Source: Ctena decussata
Lineage: Eukaryota; Mollusca; Bivalvia; Lucinida; Lucinidae
Assembly (NCBI GenBank): GCA_963989385.1
Contig: OZ022502.1
Span: 8,338,501-8,402,500 of the forward strand
Direction of reading: 5' to 3'
DNA length: 64,000 bases
The position numbers were made by a program, and so were the translations under genes. Positions 42,661 through 53,351 of the stretch are shown here, in pieces. The notes under the pieces are model-generated. The model had not been told where the DNA came from, did no database searches, and saw only the letters and a list, made by a program, of their open reading frames with translations. Position 1 is the stretch's first letter. Each line of letters begins with the position of its first letter.

Positions 42661-43848
42661 AAACTAGAACTGTCGGAGAATCCAACCATACCCCCGCTCA
42701 ACAGCTTTAGTAAAATGGTGTTACTTTCATTACCTGGAGCATAGAGAGAAACAACTCATTGCTCATATGTATATCCAATATCAAATATTCTATTTTTGGA
42801 ATAAGAAATTTCACATGGACAGAATAAACAAGTCATTGTTAACTCATATACCAAATATGAAGATTTTACCTTGAGCAGTTGCTAAGAAATCTTTTGCGTA
42901 AAATTACAGTACTGAATGCATGGAAAGAATATATGGAGAGAAAGAAAAGTGAACAAATACAGGAAAGAACAAACCGCAGACTTGTCATTGTCAATCTGTA
43001 CACCAAATATGAACTTTCTGTCATTGTCATCAACCTGTATACCAAAAAATGACCACTTTAATTTTGCATGGTTGTGAAGAAATGTTTGATGAAAAATTTT
43101 ATTATTCAAAGTATGGAAAGAAAGAAAATCGGACAAATAAAAAGAAGAATAAGCAGGAGAAGGCTGGTTTGTAATCCCACGATACAACACATCATCATCA
43201 ACGTGTATACATACCAAATATGACCACTTTATCTTGCATGGTTGTGGAGAAATCTTTGACGAAAAATTTCATCATTCAAAGTATGGAAAGAAAGAAAATC
43301 GGACAAATAAAGGGAAGAATAAGCAAGAGAACCCACGATACAACACATCATCACCAACCTGTATACCAATTCTGACCAATTCATCTTGCATGGTTGTGGA
43401 GAAATTTTCATCATTCAAAGTATGGAAAGAAAGAAAATCGGACCTATAAAGGGAAGAATAAGCTGGAGAATACGATACAACACATCATCATCAACCTGTA
43501 TACCAAATCTGACCACTTTATCTTGCATGGTTGTGGAGAAATCTTTGACGAAAAAGTCCATCTTTCAAAGTATGGAAAGAAAGAAAATCGAACAAATAAA
43601 GGGAAGAACAAGCAAGAGAAGGCTGGTTTGCAATCCCACGATACAGCACATCATCACCAATATGTATACCAAATATGACCATTCTAGCTTTCATGGTTGT
43701 GGAGAAATCTTCGACGAAAAATTTCATTAAAAGGGGGACGGACGGAAGGACGGACGGAGGGACGGACGGAAGGACGGACGGAGGGACGGAAGGACGGACG
43801 GGCAGATGTAAACCAGTATACCCCCCACTTTTTCAAAGCGGGGGTATA
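42661..43848 (+). mobile_element. Pearl-like element, family P3, in the foldback arm
   Basis: The 5' end AAACTAGAACTGTCGGAG is followed by ATACCCCCGCT. The core has about six units of ~155 bp with ACACATCATCATCAACCTGT, TTGCATGGTTGTGGAGAAA and AAGTATGGAAAGAAAGAAAA. The GACGG microsatellite is long (43735-43802). The 3' hairpin has TATACCCCCCACTTTTTCAA then GCGGGGGTATAA, inverse to the 5' motif. It separates the foldback arm between GTATGCACTGAC and TCCCTGACACACAACTTG. ORFs here are low-complexity read-through. Confidence 0.85.
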
Positions 43849-44446
43849 ATGAGAGTCCCTGACACACAACTTGAAGGGATTTACGGTAAAACCAAGCGTC
43901 TTTGTAAATTTGGTTTTAGCTGCTCCCGCCACCCCATCAAAAACTAATCACTAACGTTACAGAAAGACATAGAATTGATTTAATTGCACCTCAGCGGAAC
44001 ATATCCATAGCCGCAGTACCGGAGCGCCGTTCGTCTGTCCATCGAATAAAAACTGTTACTCATTGTTGAATTTTATTATTAATTTGGACATAACAGGTGT
44101 GAATAACACCAATTATTGGTGTCAGCGCGAAAACGTCATGTTATTTTTATGCAAAAATAAACACATTGTTTTGGCCACATTATCATTAATTATTTTCCCA
44201 AGCAAGATGGCAACTTAATGAAATTTTTACAAGGAGTAATTTTATTGCTGGATTAACTATATATTAAATGGGTAAAACTACTTAATACATAGTATTGAAA
44301 ACTTACTGCCGTACCCGGAGCCAATCCTCATAGGACTGTCTCCAGGTACGGTTCCGTACCTGGAGACCCAGAGTCTCGGGGTACGGTTCAGTACCTGGAG
44401 ACCCGGGGTCTAGGGATACGGTACCGTACCCGGAGACACTTCCAAA

Positions 44447-45057
44447 CCACAACCATAGCTGAGATCTTTTTTCAGGCATTTTTCGATAATGACACCAATT
44501 TAATTGAAATATACCACTCATAAATGTAACAAGAGTAATATTTGCCTTATATGAAGCAAAAGATATAAGATCAAGCATGTAAAAGGTTGCTTTTCTATAA
44601 TATCGCGGCTTGGAAAATGTTCTAAAACCATAACAAATATGGTTGATTCGGTTTCTACTATCGAACCGCATGTCATAAAATATGATAAAATAGCGTGGGA
44701 TTTATCAAAATCTTATATGTATTTTTGTATTATTATTAATTTCAGTTTTAAAATATATGTTCATTTAAATCTGATAAATGTGAAGACATGCCCGTCCCGT
44801 TTTTGCTTATTTAACGAACTGCGGTTCGATTGTAGAAACGGTATCGGACCATATTTGTTATGTATCTATTTTTAGAATGTCTTCCGGTATAATCGCGACA
44901 TTGTAGAAAAACAACATTTTACATGCATTAATTTATAATTATTTGCTTCATATTAGTCGGATATTGTTTTTCCTTCATGTTAGAGTGCTATATTTCGGCT
45001 AATATGGCGTAATTATAAAAAAAATATAAGAAAAACGATCTCAGCTACGGTTGTGCT
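44447..45057. mobile_element. 611-bp foldback element
   Basis: 44447-44692 (CCACAACCATAGCTGAGATC ... TTCTACTATCGAACCGCA) is a diverged inverted copy of about 44815-45057 (GCGGTTCGATTGTAGAAACG ... TCAGCTACGGTTGTG), around a centre of roughly 120 bp. It directly adjoins the giant foldback element. The end words CGAACCGCA/GCGGTTCG flank the centre. No protein is encoded. Confidence 0.75.
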
Positions 45058-45330
45058 TTTCATACCCCTTAGAGAAACAAAAAATGCCATTTTATAAAAA
45101 AAACAAGTCATTTTGGAATTTTATTTTTTGGGGCAGATCTTTATTATACATTATGTCTCAATATGACACCAATTATTATAATTTTGAGCTCTTTGGTTGT
45201 TTCCTAACAAGACCTAAAATTTTCTGGTACGGATTTAGGTACGGAGTACGGAGGTACGGTTTGTGGTTTTCATACCCGACCCAATTAGGGTCATTACCGG
45301 TAACATCGGTCAGTACGGTATCTTCGGACG

Positions 45331-45606
45331 AGCCGGGCCGCGTAGCGCAATCGGTAGGGCACCTGACTCATAAGTCAGAGGTCCTGGGTTCGAAACCCGG
45401 TCTGGCCACATACTTTCGTTTCTCCTTCCGCTGATTCAAGAAGGGCAGTTGTCAGTTACTAGCGAAAGTATGTGCACTTAGTACTGGTTAACCGCTTAGG
45501 AGGTAGACCTATGCCTGTCCAGGAATAGTGTGGTTAGGTTAACTGACCATCCCGACATGACCATAGTTGTTTACCGTGGACGTTAAGCATCAAATCAATC
45601 AATCAA
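45331..45606 (+). repeat. Full-length tRNA-Met SINE with 11-bp target duplication
   Basis: The head AGCCGGGCCGCGTAGCGCAA has an A-box TAGCGCAATCGG (45343-45354), anticodon CAT (45369-45371) and B-box GGTTCGAAACC (45387-45397). The body and tail (ATCAAATCAATCAATCAA) follow. ATCTTCGGACG flanks both sides (45320-45330, 45607-45617). The polymerase III promoter boxes look intact, so this is the best-preserved copy in the window. Not called a tRNA gene because of the body, the tail and the target duplication. Confidence 0.93.
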
Positions 45607-45764
45607 ATCTTCGGACGTTTCGAACGGTATTTCTTCCTGGACACAAATACCTTTCGCTGACACAAATCGAGCGCTACTTATCTAATAAGATCGATAAAAT
45701 ACCCGTTTACAAATTGAGTTTTGTTGTTTATAGCTTGAATGTTAGTTATTATGGCACATTTGGA

Positions 45765-45973
45765 TGAACGTTTAGAGAACATATCTCCAGCAAAATCAAA
45801 ATTGCTAATAGGAACCTCGGCTTGATTTTTAAAACTTTTACATATACAGAGATGTTCTTACAGTTATTTAAATCTCTCGTAAGACCACACCTTGAATAAG
45901 CTTCTTCTGTTTGGTCACCTCAATATAAAAAGACAACATTGCATTGGAAAATGTTCAACGCAGGGCCACCAGA
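45765..45973 (+). pseudogene. CR1-like reverse transcriptase fragment, left of the 4.68-kb element
   Basis: Encodes TFREHISSKIKIANRNLGLI, FKTFTYTEMFLQLFKSLVRP, then a stop within HLE*ASSVWSPQYKK, and MFNAGPPE (frame-shifted VQRRATR). It matches the same region of the CR1 at 30607-33762. It continues at 50656. Confidence 0.85.
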
Positions 45974-46505
45974 GGTAACAAGACGTTTCGCCCCCAAACC
46001 ATTTCCCCCCTAGTCGTTTCGCCCCAGGTCGTTTCGCCTCTAAAATAGAGCATGGTCGTTTCGCCCCTACACCCTGGTCGTTTCCCCCCCTTATATATTA
46101 AACGTATTTTTTTCTTTCATCAATTCTCTCTGTGTGTATTTTTTTAATAGGTAGATTTTTTTTGTTTAATCTTTGATGAAATTAACTAACAAGTTAATCT
46201 GATATGACACCAGATGTTAATCACCTGGTTTATTGCTCTAAATTGATCAATTAATCTTGTGCTGTTAGAGAGGTTAGTAGAAAGTGTGAAATCGACGTCT
46301 TTGATTCAATGATTCTCATTGACAGATATGATTGTATATGTTAGTCTGGCCAAAAACCTTTTATTCTGCTTAATTTTGACTTAAAACACATTACAGATAA
46401 TTATTAAAAGAGTAAAGAATTGAAAAAGGTGGAAGAAGAAGAAAAAAGGGTCAGAAAAAAGAACTATTACCTTGGTACAATAAACCTTGTGAGGGTGAAA
46501 CCACA

Positions 46506-46516
46506 CGCACACACGT

Positions 46517-46558
<42 letters not shown>
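46506..46558 (+). repeat. AC dinucleotide microsatellite
   Basis: About 20 or more AC units with one or two interruptions at the left end. Confidence 0.95.
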
Positions 46559-46559
<1 letters not shown>

Positions 46560-48955
46560 GTTATTGTTTTAAGTACTAGACACATCTCCTCGCGAAATCA
46601 GACGGAAATATCATAGGGCTGTCGTGAAGCAGGTGAACACAGAGTTATTGTGCCAAAATGCATGCATGTTCTACCTAAGCCAAAATAAGACTGTAGCTAT
46701 ACAGCTGCTGTAAATTATTAATAAATTATGCTATGATCCTTTGTGAAATTAACCATTTATACCTTATGTTTAGCTCCTATGTATTTTGTACATATGAATT
46801 GTGGGAGGATTTGATCGGTATGATTCATTATCAAACATGATACACACGTCTTCACTGATGCTGCAAATCAAAAATCGCAAATATTAGTGTATTTCATAAT
46901 GCTACAGGCCTAAAAAAACACATTATGGGCTACTCTTTACGATATAGTGTGGCTGGGATGGGGGATGCATAGGGAACTTATTGCTTCAATATAGCGGAAA
47001 CTACCGATAGCGACTTACGGGTTTATCCGAGAGCTTACCTGTTCAAATAATGTCGAGTGTTATATGCAATTACATAGAAATATAATATAAAATGTGAAAT
47101 TAAATACATATATGATATTACGACAATTTTTTATAAGTTATGATCATAAACTTCAGTCTTTGTCCGTTAATATGGTATAAAAATATACAAATTAACTTCA
47201 TGTTCTGATACTTCCATCGGCTTTTGAAGTTTGAAGCTTCAGTCATATGAAAGTATATAAGAATAATGTCAAAAATGCCTAAGAAGCTATGTTCAGCCTA
47301 AAATTTGAAAATGATCGGATTTTCTATAAAACTTTTATAAGTTATCACCACTGAGAGATTTTTATAAGGTTTACATTGATGTAATTCATTATAAAATAAG
47401 TATACTATAAGTTTCTTCCATCGATCTCTAAACATACAGAAAATCGCGTTTCGAAACAACCTCGCTCATAATAATTTCAAATAGTTTAAGTCCAAATCCG
47501 CCTATATTGCTCAAAGGCTTACCACTTCATTTCTTGGTATTCGTGTTTTGTTTATGTATTTATATATGTGCTTTTATGATCTAACTAAGAAAGGAAGAAT
47601 ATTCATATTGTCTTATTAAGAAAGAAAGAAGGAAAGAAAGAATAAATGAATGAACACAAGAAAGGAAAAAGAGAAAGAAGTCACGTAACTCCTACACGTG
47701 ACCATCAAAAATGAACAGACAGTTAATCGACTACTTGTAGTTTTAAAAATCCCTTTATAAGCTAAAAAAAACTTTGCAAACCAATTACATATTTTTTGGT
47801 AATGTTCGACCAGTCTATCAATTATTATCATAATTGCTAATGTTTGTTCTAACATTTTTGATTGAAATTTTTTGAGTGTGGTGGGGCGTTTTTATCAAAG
47901 AAACCGAAATATGTTTTGTGTATCACAGGGTAGAATCTTAGAATCCATAGAATTATATTTTTGACTGGCAGATTTGCTCATTCATAATCAGGAGACACGA
48001 AGATACATACACTGTATTGCTCTCTTAAGATATTACTGTCGAAAAAAAAATAGTGTAAGAAACTAAATCATGCTGAAGATTTTCTCGTAACCGTGGAAGT
48101 GTAAGGATTAATCGCTATGGGAAAAAATTGCTATGAAACATTTTTCTTGCAAGGCTATAAATTAACTTTATTAGTAATATTTCTGTTCATAATGCAAGTT
48201 TGTCACTTTAATTTTATGACTGTTTTAGTGAAGCTAGCAAGGAATATTGAAAGATATTTTTGTGATTTTTTTTTTGTATTTTTGCTATAATATAAGTACT
48301 TATGATAATAAACCTGTGCACCTGCGGACACTTAGCCTCTGATATGTGCAAACTGATAAGACTGAACAATGTCTGATCAGCTTGCGCAAGCTGATCGGGG
48401 TTTGTTGACAATATACAGTACAATTAACATACTTATAATTACACGAGGATTAATCGATTATCGATCATAAAATCCGATATTACCTCTAAACTGTTTTCGT
48501 AATTGTCAAACCGTTAAAGTTTGTTAAAGTCATCATGACTTGAACAAAAATATATGCAAAAAATATAAAGCTGCGATAGTCAATTTATGGAATTAATTAT
48601 GTATGCAAACTGACTCAGACCAACTTATGCACTTGCAAAACACTAGTCTGAGTTTACGATCAGTTAATAATTTGTCAATTTTAGTTGAATTGAGTTTGTA
48701 CATAACCTTACCCGTGTTTCTGCACAAACCAAACTGATCCGAATTTCTGTTGAAAATATTTTGAACACGTGTTACAAAATCAGGCTGTGACTGTGCGAAA
48801 ACCTTTTAAAATTATCATGTGGAAATTAAATTGAGATAGAATTAAATGCAGTAAGAAATACGGAAAGAACAGTTGAAATCTGCAAGGCACTCGTCAGCGT
48901 TCCGCCCATGGACAGGTCACTTTCTTTTCTGCTCAATGTTCAAAAGTTTCCTCAT

Positions 48956-49183
48956 ATGAGCCGCAATACGAAAAGACGAACAAATTGGAATGTGCGCCCA
49001 GCGAAGACGCAGATCAGCCTGGACAGCCACCCGGTCTGAGCAGAGTCTGAACTATGCGTTTAAAGGGTAGCTAAGACTCTAAGCTACCTCCATGCCGATA
49101 GCGAAGCCTCTGATCGGATCAGGCGGATGCCCAGGCTGATCTAAGACTTCGCTGGGCGTACGTGCACCTTTGTCGCGGCTCAT
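48956..49183. mobile_element. 228-bp MITE, ATGAGCCGC ends
   Basis: The left arm ATGAGCCGCAATACG ... GTGCGCCCAGCGAAGACG pairs with the inverted right arm ATGAGCCGCGACAAAGGTGC ... CGCCCAGCGAAGTC, with ATCAGCCTGG / CCAGGCTGAT further in. Elements of this end type are common in bivalve genomes. Nested in the 4.68-kb element. Confidence 0.8.
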
Positions 49184-49372
49184 TTAATTGTTTGCTAAAG
49201 ACATCAACTGAGTAGTCGCTGTCGGTCGGAAGGTGTGAAAATACAGTTGGTCACACGTCTTGTCAAAACAATGCAATTTCAAAATTAACACCTGCTAACG
49301 GCAATGAAGGTCAGAAATGGATATTTAATCCGAACGTCATTCTTGTGATTATTTTTGTATGAAACAGTAATT

Positions 49373-49609
49373 TCAGTCGCGTCGCAACAAAATCAACGCA
49401 GTGCCATAGCGCCCTGCCAAGACTCAGATCAGCCTTGGCAGCCGCCCAGACTAATCAGAATCTTCGCTGTGCGCTTACAGGACAGGCAATGGTCTAAGCT
49501 ACCTCTTTGCGGACAGCGAAGGCCCAGATCAGATGGGCGAACGCACACGCTATTCTGAGTGTTCGCAGGGCGCACATGCCAATTTGTTTTTGTCGTGGTA
49601 TGGCTCATT
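49373..49609. mobile_element. Second, diverged MITE of the same type
   Basis: GTCGCGTCGCAACAAAATC, GCGCCCTGCCAAGACTCAGA and CAGATCAGATGGGCGAACG / TTCGCAGGGCGCACATGCCA match the family at 48956. The right end is TGGTATGGCTCAT. The left end is decayed, so that boundary is approximate. Confidence 0.65.
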
Positions 49610-50663
49610 AGTTTATTTATTTTTGTTCGCAGAAAAACAGAGAAAGTCAGACTAATCTTAATTGTTTTAAAAGCGCAGCTTAGTTACATGCCGAAAGACA
49701 CAGTTTACATAAAACTTTTAAACAGTTTTGTCAAAACAGAAAATCAAGAGAAAACGTTATCGTTCCTTTTGAGTAGCGTTTTAACGTCCCAGTAAAAACA
49801 TTTAGTCGTCGAGATGTTGCCTCTGAATTTGTGGGACTGCAAGTATTGCTCGGCCTGCGATAAATGACAACCAGGACTAGCAGCTCTGTCGCAGAAGCAC
49901 CAGGCAGCCAGTCTATTTCGCGAGCCCCGATGGGCGGGGTAAAAAAAAAAGAAATGAGAAAAACTATGTGAGTGGATGGGTATCTGTATCAGGCTTAATC
50001 TTTCCATAAAGATGAGACCGTCAAAGGGATAGAAATATCATAATTTCATTATTATAAGTAATTTTATGTTTTTGTTGTCAGAAACTAAAACAAACCCGCT
50101 GTCAAAACTGATCAATAATCAGATTTTTTTTCTCGCCAATTCTTACGAAATTTGACCTAAATATCAGAGAGAGAGAGGGGAAAAACGAGACTTATTAAAA
50201 CGAGATGGAGCAACTGAAAACGTAAATTGATTTGATCTGAGAAAAAGAAAATGAAAATCCAAATTGTTAAAAATTAAAAATGTTTCCATCCAGCGCATTC
50301 GTATTGTTAACACAGTGATGACAAAACCGGCTTCAGAGAAGTTCAACACCTGTCCTGGGATATGGACATCGATATGACATTCCAAATATCGATTAATGCC
50401 TATCGCTTCCCGGGTCGAAGGGAAATAACTGCATTCACATTAATACTCTCTCCAGGTAACAGGTAACCGATTACACTACTCAGCCCGCTTTGAAGACATA
50501 AGCTCCAGTTGGGAGCGAAACGTCCAGGGGGGGGGGGGGGGGGGGGACGTCCAGTAGGGGCGAAACGACCAAGGGCGAAACGACCAGGTGCGAAACGTCC
50601 TGGGGGCGAAACGTCTAGGGGAGGAAACAGATTTGGGGCGAAATGTCCCGGAACCCCACCAAA

Positions 50664-51148
50664 CTAGTCAAATTTTTAAACGGACAAACATATTCTCAGT
50701 GCTTGCGTTCTCTTGGTTTGCCATCACTAGAATATAGACGAGAACGGTCTGACATGGTAGAAGTCTTCAAAATTTTAAACAATATTGATAAAGTTGAAAA
50801 AGACAAATTATTCACAATGGCACAATACTCCTCCACTAGAGGTCATCAGCTCAAACTGTTCCAAAAAAAGGTCATAACGGAATTTAAGAATGAATAGCTT
50901 TAGTAACAGAGTGGTGGAAAAATGGAACAATTTACCTGAATATGTAGTTATAGCACCCTCTGTTAATGCTTTATAAGTAGACTGAACGACCATTGGAAAA
51001 ACCACCATAACAGGTTTGATCCATCCTGCTGCACAACGTCACGCAACCGGCTTCAACGCAAGATGGGGAGAACAGTGTTCAAATGCGCCTGGAGAAGCTG
51101 CAATAGCTTAATTGGCGTCGACTATCGGCAAGTTAAGTTAAGGCAAGT
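50664..51148 (+). pseudogene. CR1-like reverse transcriptase C-terminus and 3' end
   Basis: Continues the frame from 45973: KLVKFLNGQTYSQCLRSLGL, PSLEYRRERSDMVEVFKILN, TRGHQLKLFQKK, then after a frameshift near 50890 NSFSNRVVEKWNNLPEYVVI. The 3' tail is AAGTTAAGTTAAGGCAAGTT (51128-51148). It is 5'-truncated and inactive. Confidence 0.88.
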
Positions 51149-52405
51149 TATAAACTTTTGTCAATGGGTGTGTGTTCTGTAGAATGGTTTCAGTCGTATC
51201 TTTCAAAGGTAGAAATCAGTTTGTTCAAGTAAATGACACACGTTCGGATTCATCCCCCATTACACGTGGCGTTCCCCAATGCAGCATCTTAGGACCTTTA
51301 TTGATTCTTTGCTATGTAAATGACATGGGAATTAGAATTAGTTCTGAGTGTAAACTTCTTTTATATGCTGATGATAGCGCTATCCTGTTTTCGCACAAAA
51401 AACCCTGTGATTTCGAGGAAACTCAGCTCTGAACTGGAATCTTGTAGTAAATGGTTGGTTGATAATACGTTATCCCTGCATCTTGGTAAAACGGAATGCA
51501 TTTTGTTTGACTCAAGATAATAGCTCAGAAAAGTTCAGAATTTTGGTATTGATTGTAATGGACATTCCATTCAAGCTCAAACTTCAGTCAAATACTTGGG
51601 CGTAAACTTGGTCAATTTCAGGGGAGGCAATTGCGAATGGTATCATTCAAAAGGTTAACTCTAGATTAAAGTTCCTTTATAGGCAATGTTCATCTTTGAA
51701 TGAAAAAACTAGGAAGTCTTTATGTTCTGCATTAATTCAGTGTCACCTAGACTACTCGTGTTCATCTTTGATTTATTTAAAAAAACTGGGACCTCGTTCT
51801 CATATTGGGTATTCAGAACTGGCCAGTGTTGGTTTTCTCAATGTTGAAATCACTCGGTTGGCCATATGTTCTCTGTATCTTGATTATTTGTAATCTTAGT
51901 TGTTTCCAACTATGGTTTGAGGGCTGGATTTGGATTTTGATTGTTTCAGTTCCTGGTCTTTGCATACTTTTTACTTTCAAACAACTCAGACTTAATCATG
52001 TGTTTAAGATTTCCAATGGCACTTCTTCATATTTATCGGATCATTTTCCTGCCGAGACCTGCCATCATATCTTTTCTATCAAACTTTTGGGGTTTAGCGA
52101 CACTGAAGAAGTTAAATACAGAAACGCGCGAATGTCGCACTAAATTAGGTATGAATACGTTTATATTTCTTAAGGTATCAGGATCTCATGGGTATAATAC
52201 AAGAGGCAATTCTGAAAATTATGTTGTTCCCTGAGTATCTAATCAGGCGTTTCCCACCTTCTTCTTTAATAGTATAAAGGAATGGAATAGTTTACCTTCT
52301 GAAATAAAAAGTTATGTAAGTTTCAATATGTTCAAAACTTCAGTTAAAAGACACTTGAAATCACAAATGCAGCTTATGGAAGACAATATATTTTGCTATT
52401 ATTAG
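51149..52405 (+). pseudogene. Jockey/CR1-like reverse transcriptase relic
   Basis: Reads CSVEWFQSYLS, SSPITRGVPQCSILGPLL, VNDMGIRISSECKLLLYADD (catalytic YADD present), LESCSKWLVDNTLSLHLGKT, FGIDCNGHSIQAQTSVKYLG, SSLNEKTRKSLCSALIQCHL, GPRSHIGYSELASVGFLNVE, then (after an insertion) KQLRLNHVFKISNG, NTRGNSENYVVP and FFNSIKEWNSLPSEIKS. Several frameshifts. The N-terminus is lost at the junction with the CR1 tail. Confidence 0.88.
51853..51975 (+). repeat. Small insertion in the reverse transcriptase
   Basis: Separates FLNVE from KQLRLNHVFK. Its first ~60 bp (CTCGGTTGGCCATATGTTCT onward) recur at 10750-10832. No target duplication could be read with confidence. Confidence 0.65.
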
Positions 52406-53205
52406 ATCACTATCATTTGCATGTAGGTAACTTAAGTTTGTGTCGATTCCCAGTCCAATATATTGAATCTAACCAATTAGGACCCCATTTGAAATAAGCC
52501 TTCGGGCTTTCATGGGTTATCCTAGGTTTCTTCAACATACATACTACTTCGGTACTTAGTTTCAAGCTCCATTTTATTTAGGGCTCGTACATATTTTCCC
52601 TTCGTTTTTGGCCTCCAAATTCACCCTAGTTGGCATTTCAATTCGTTTTTTTATTTTCACCATTCACACCCGTGGTTCACCATCTGCCCTGGGAGCACTG
52701 TTCCTCGAGAGATGGGGGTGGCTCGTGGAGAAGCCTCGCTGACGGCAACACTCCGGTGCCAGATCCATCGATGAGTCAGTATTGTCCATGACGACTCATT
52801 GGATTTTTCCCATGGTCCGCGAGTGTGTGTGGTGAAAAATTTTTACAATCTGTTTAAAGTCACCAAAATTTAAATTTTTGTTGAAATCAATTCACCGTAT
52901 GTAACTCTAGTCATTTCCTTGTGAACTAACTATGATTATCAACAGAGCTGTGATAATATAAAATCCCGAATTGTGATATTTTAAAATACTTTAAATTATA
53001 AAAATCAGTAAATACGTATTTTCCTATTTTACAGATATACACATATATATTATTTTCTAAAATATCATTTTACAAAGTGCATTTTTTTATAAATCTATTC
53101 ATATATATCTTTTAAACGTTTAAATTTGAATCATTTTATGTAATTGTTGTATTATTGTTGTATGTTGTTTTTACCGAATAAATATCAATCAATCAATCAA
53201 TCAGT
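52406..53205 (+). mobile_element. 3' untranslated region of the 51-kb retrotransposon
   Basis: Follows the stop codon and ends in AATAAATATCAATCAATCAA (tail 53178-53205). The ATCA tail resembles the tail of the tRNA-Met SINEs, which would fit use of the same reverse transcription machinery, but simple-repeat tails converge easily. Confidence 0.6.
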
Positions 53206-53351
53206 CAGATAGACAACATGCGTTCCGGAAGGAATACAGGCCCACTTCAACTCTAATTTTGTAGCTACTATATTAACTAAAGTTCCAATCAAAGTTCGAT
53301 GGTAGCTACTAAAATGATGTCATGAAGTTACCAAAGATCAACCGAGGTCTG

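Larger units (their letters stand above)
40120..44443. mobile_element. Giant foldback element (about 1-kb inverted arms)
   Basis: The left arm (40120 to about 41182) and right arm (about 41725 to 44443) are inverted copies. The ends start GGAAGTGTGTCCGGGTACGG / GGAAGTGTCTCCGGGTACGG. Arms continue through GTACGGTACCGTATCCCTAG, TAATATATAGT, GGATATGTTCCGCTGAGG, TTGTGTGTCAG, GAGCAAGATACTCATGAT, GGGACGAGTTAACTTGTGG, GGTCCGAGTTGTCCTGATTC and AACACTTGGAGAAAT. The right arm is longer because a P3 element (42661-43848) is inserted and an approximately 575-bp segment (41935-42510) is retained that the left arm lacks. No transposase ORF. No confident target duplication. Confidence 0.8.
45974..50655. mobile_element. 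4.68-kb TIR element with 8-bp target duplication
   Basis: It splits a CR1 frame. CCACCAGA (45966-45973) and CCACCAAA (50656-50663) flank it, giving an eight-base duplication with one change. The ends are GGTAACAAGACGTTTCG and, inverted, GGTTCCGGGACATTTCG. About six GTCGTTTCGCCCC-type words lie at each end in inverted arrangement. The interior has no long ORF, an AC microsatellite and two MITEs. Eight-base duplications occur in hAT, P and Merlin superfamilies; the ends do not settle which. A G homopolymer (50528-50547) interrupts the right array. Confidence 0.85.

Noticed and set aside
43234..43730. Overlapping ORFs of 71-114 codons as genes
   Set aside because: They read through the ~155-bp tandem units of the P3 element in several frames; repetitive peptides such as MHGCGEIF result from the repeat.
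43684..43932. Repetitive RPSVRPSVRPS protein
   Set aside because: It is the translation of the GACGG microsatellite of the P3 element.
45331..45404. Functional tRNA-Met gene
   Set aside because: The tRNA-like region is continuous with a repeated body, an ATCA tail and an 11-bp target duplication, and occurs in other copies, so it is a SINE head.
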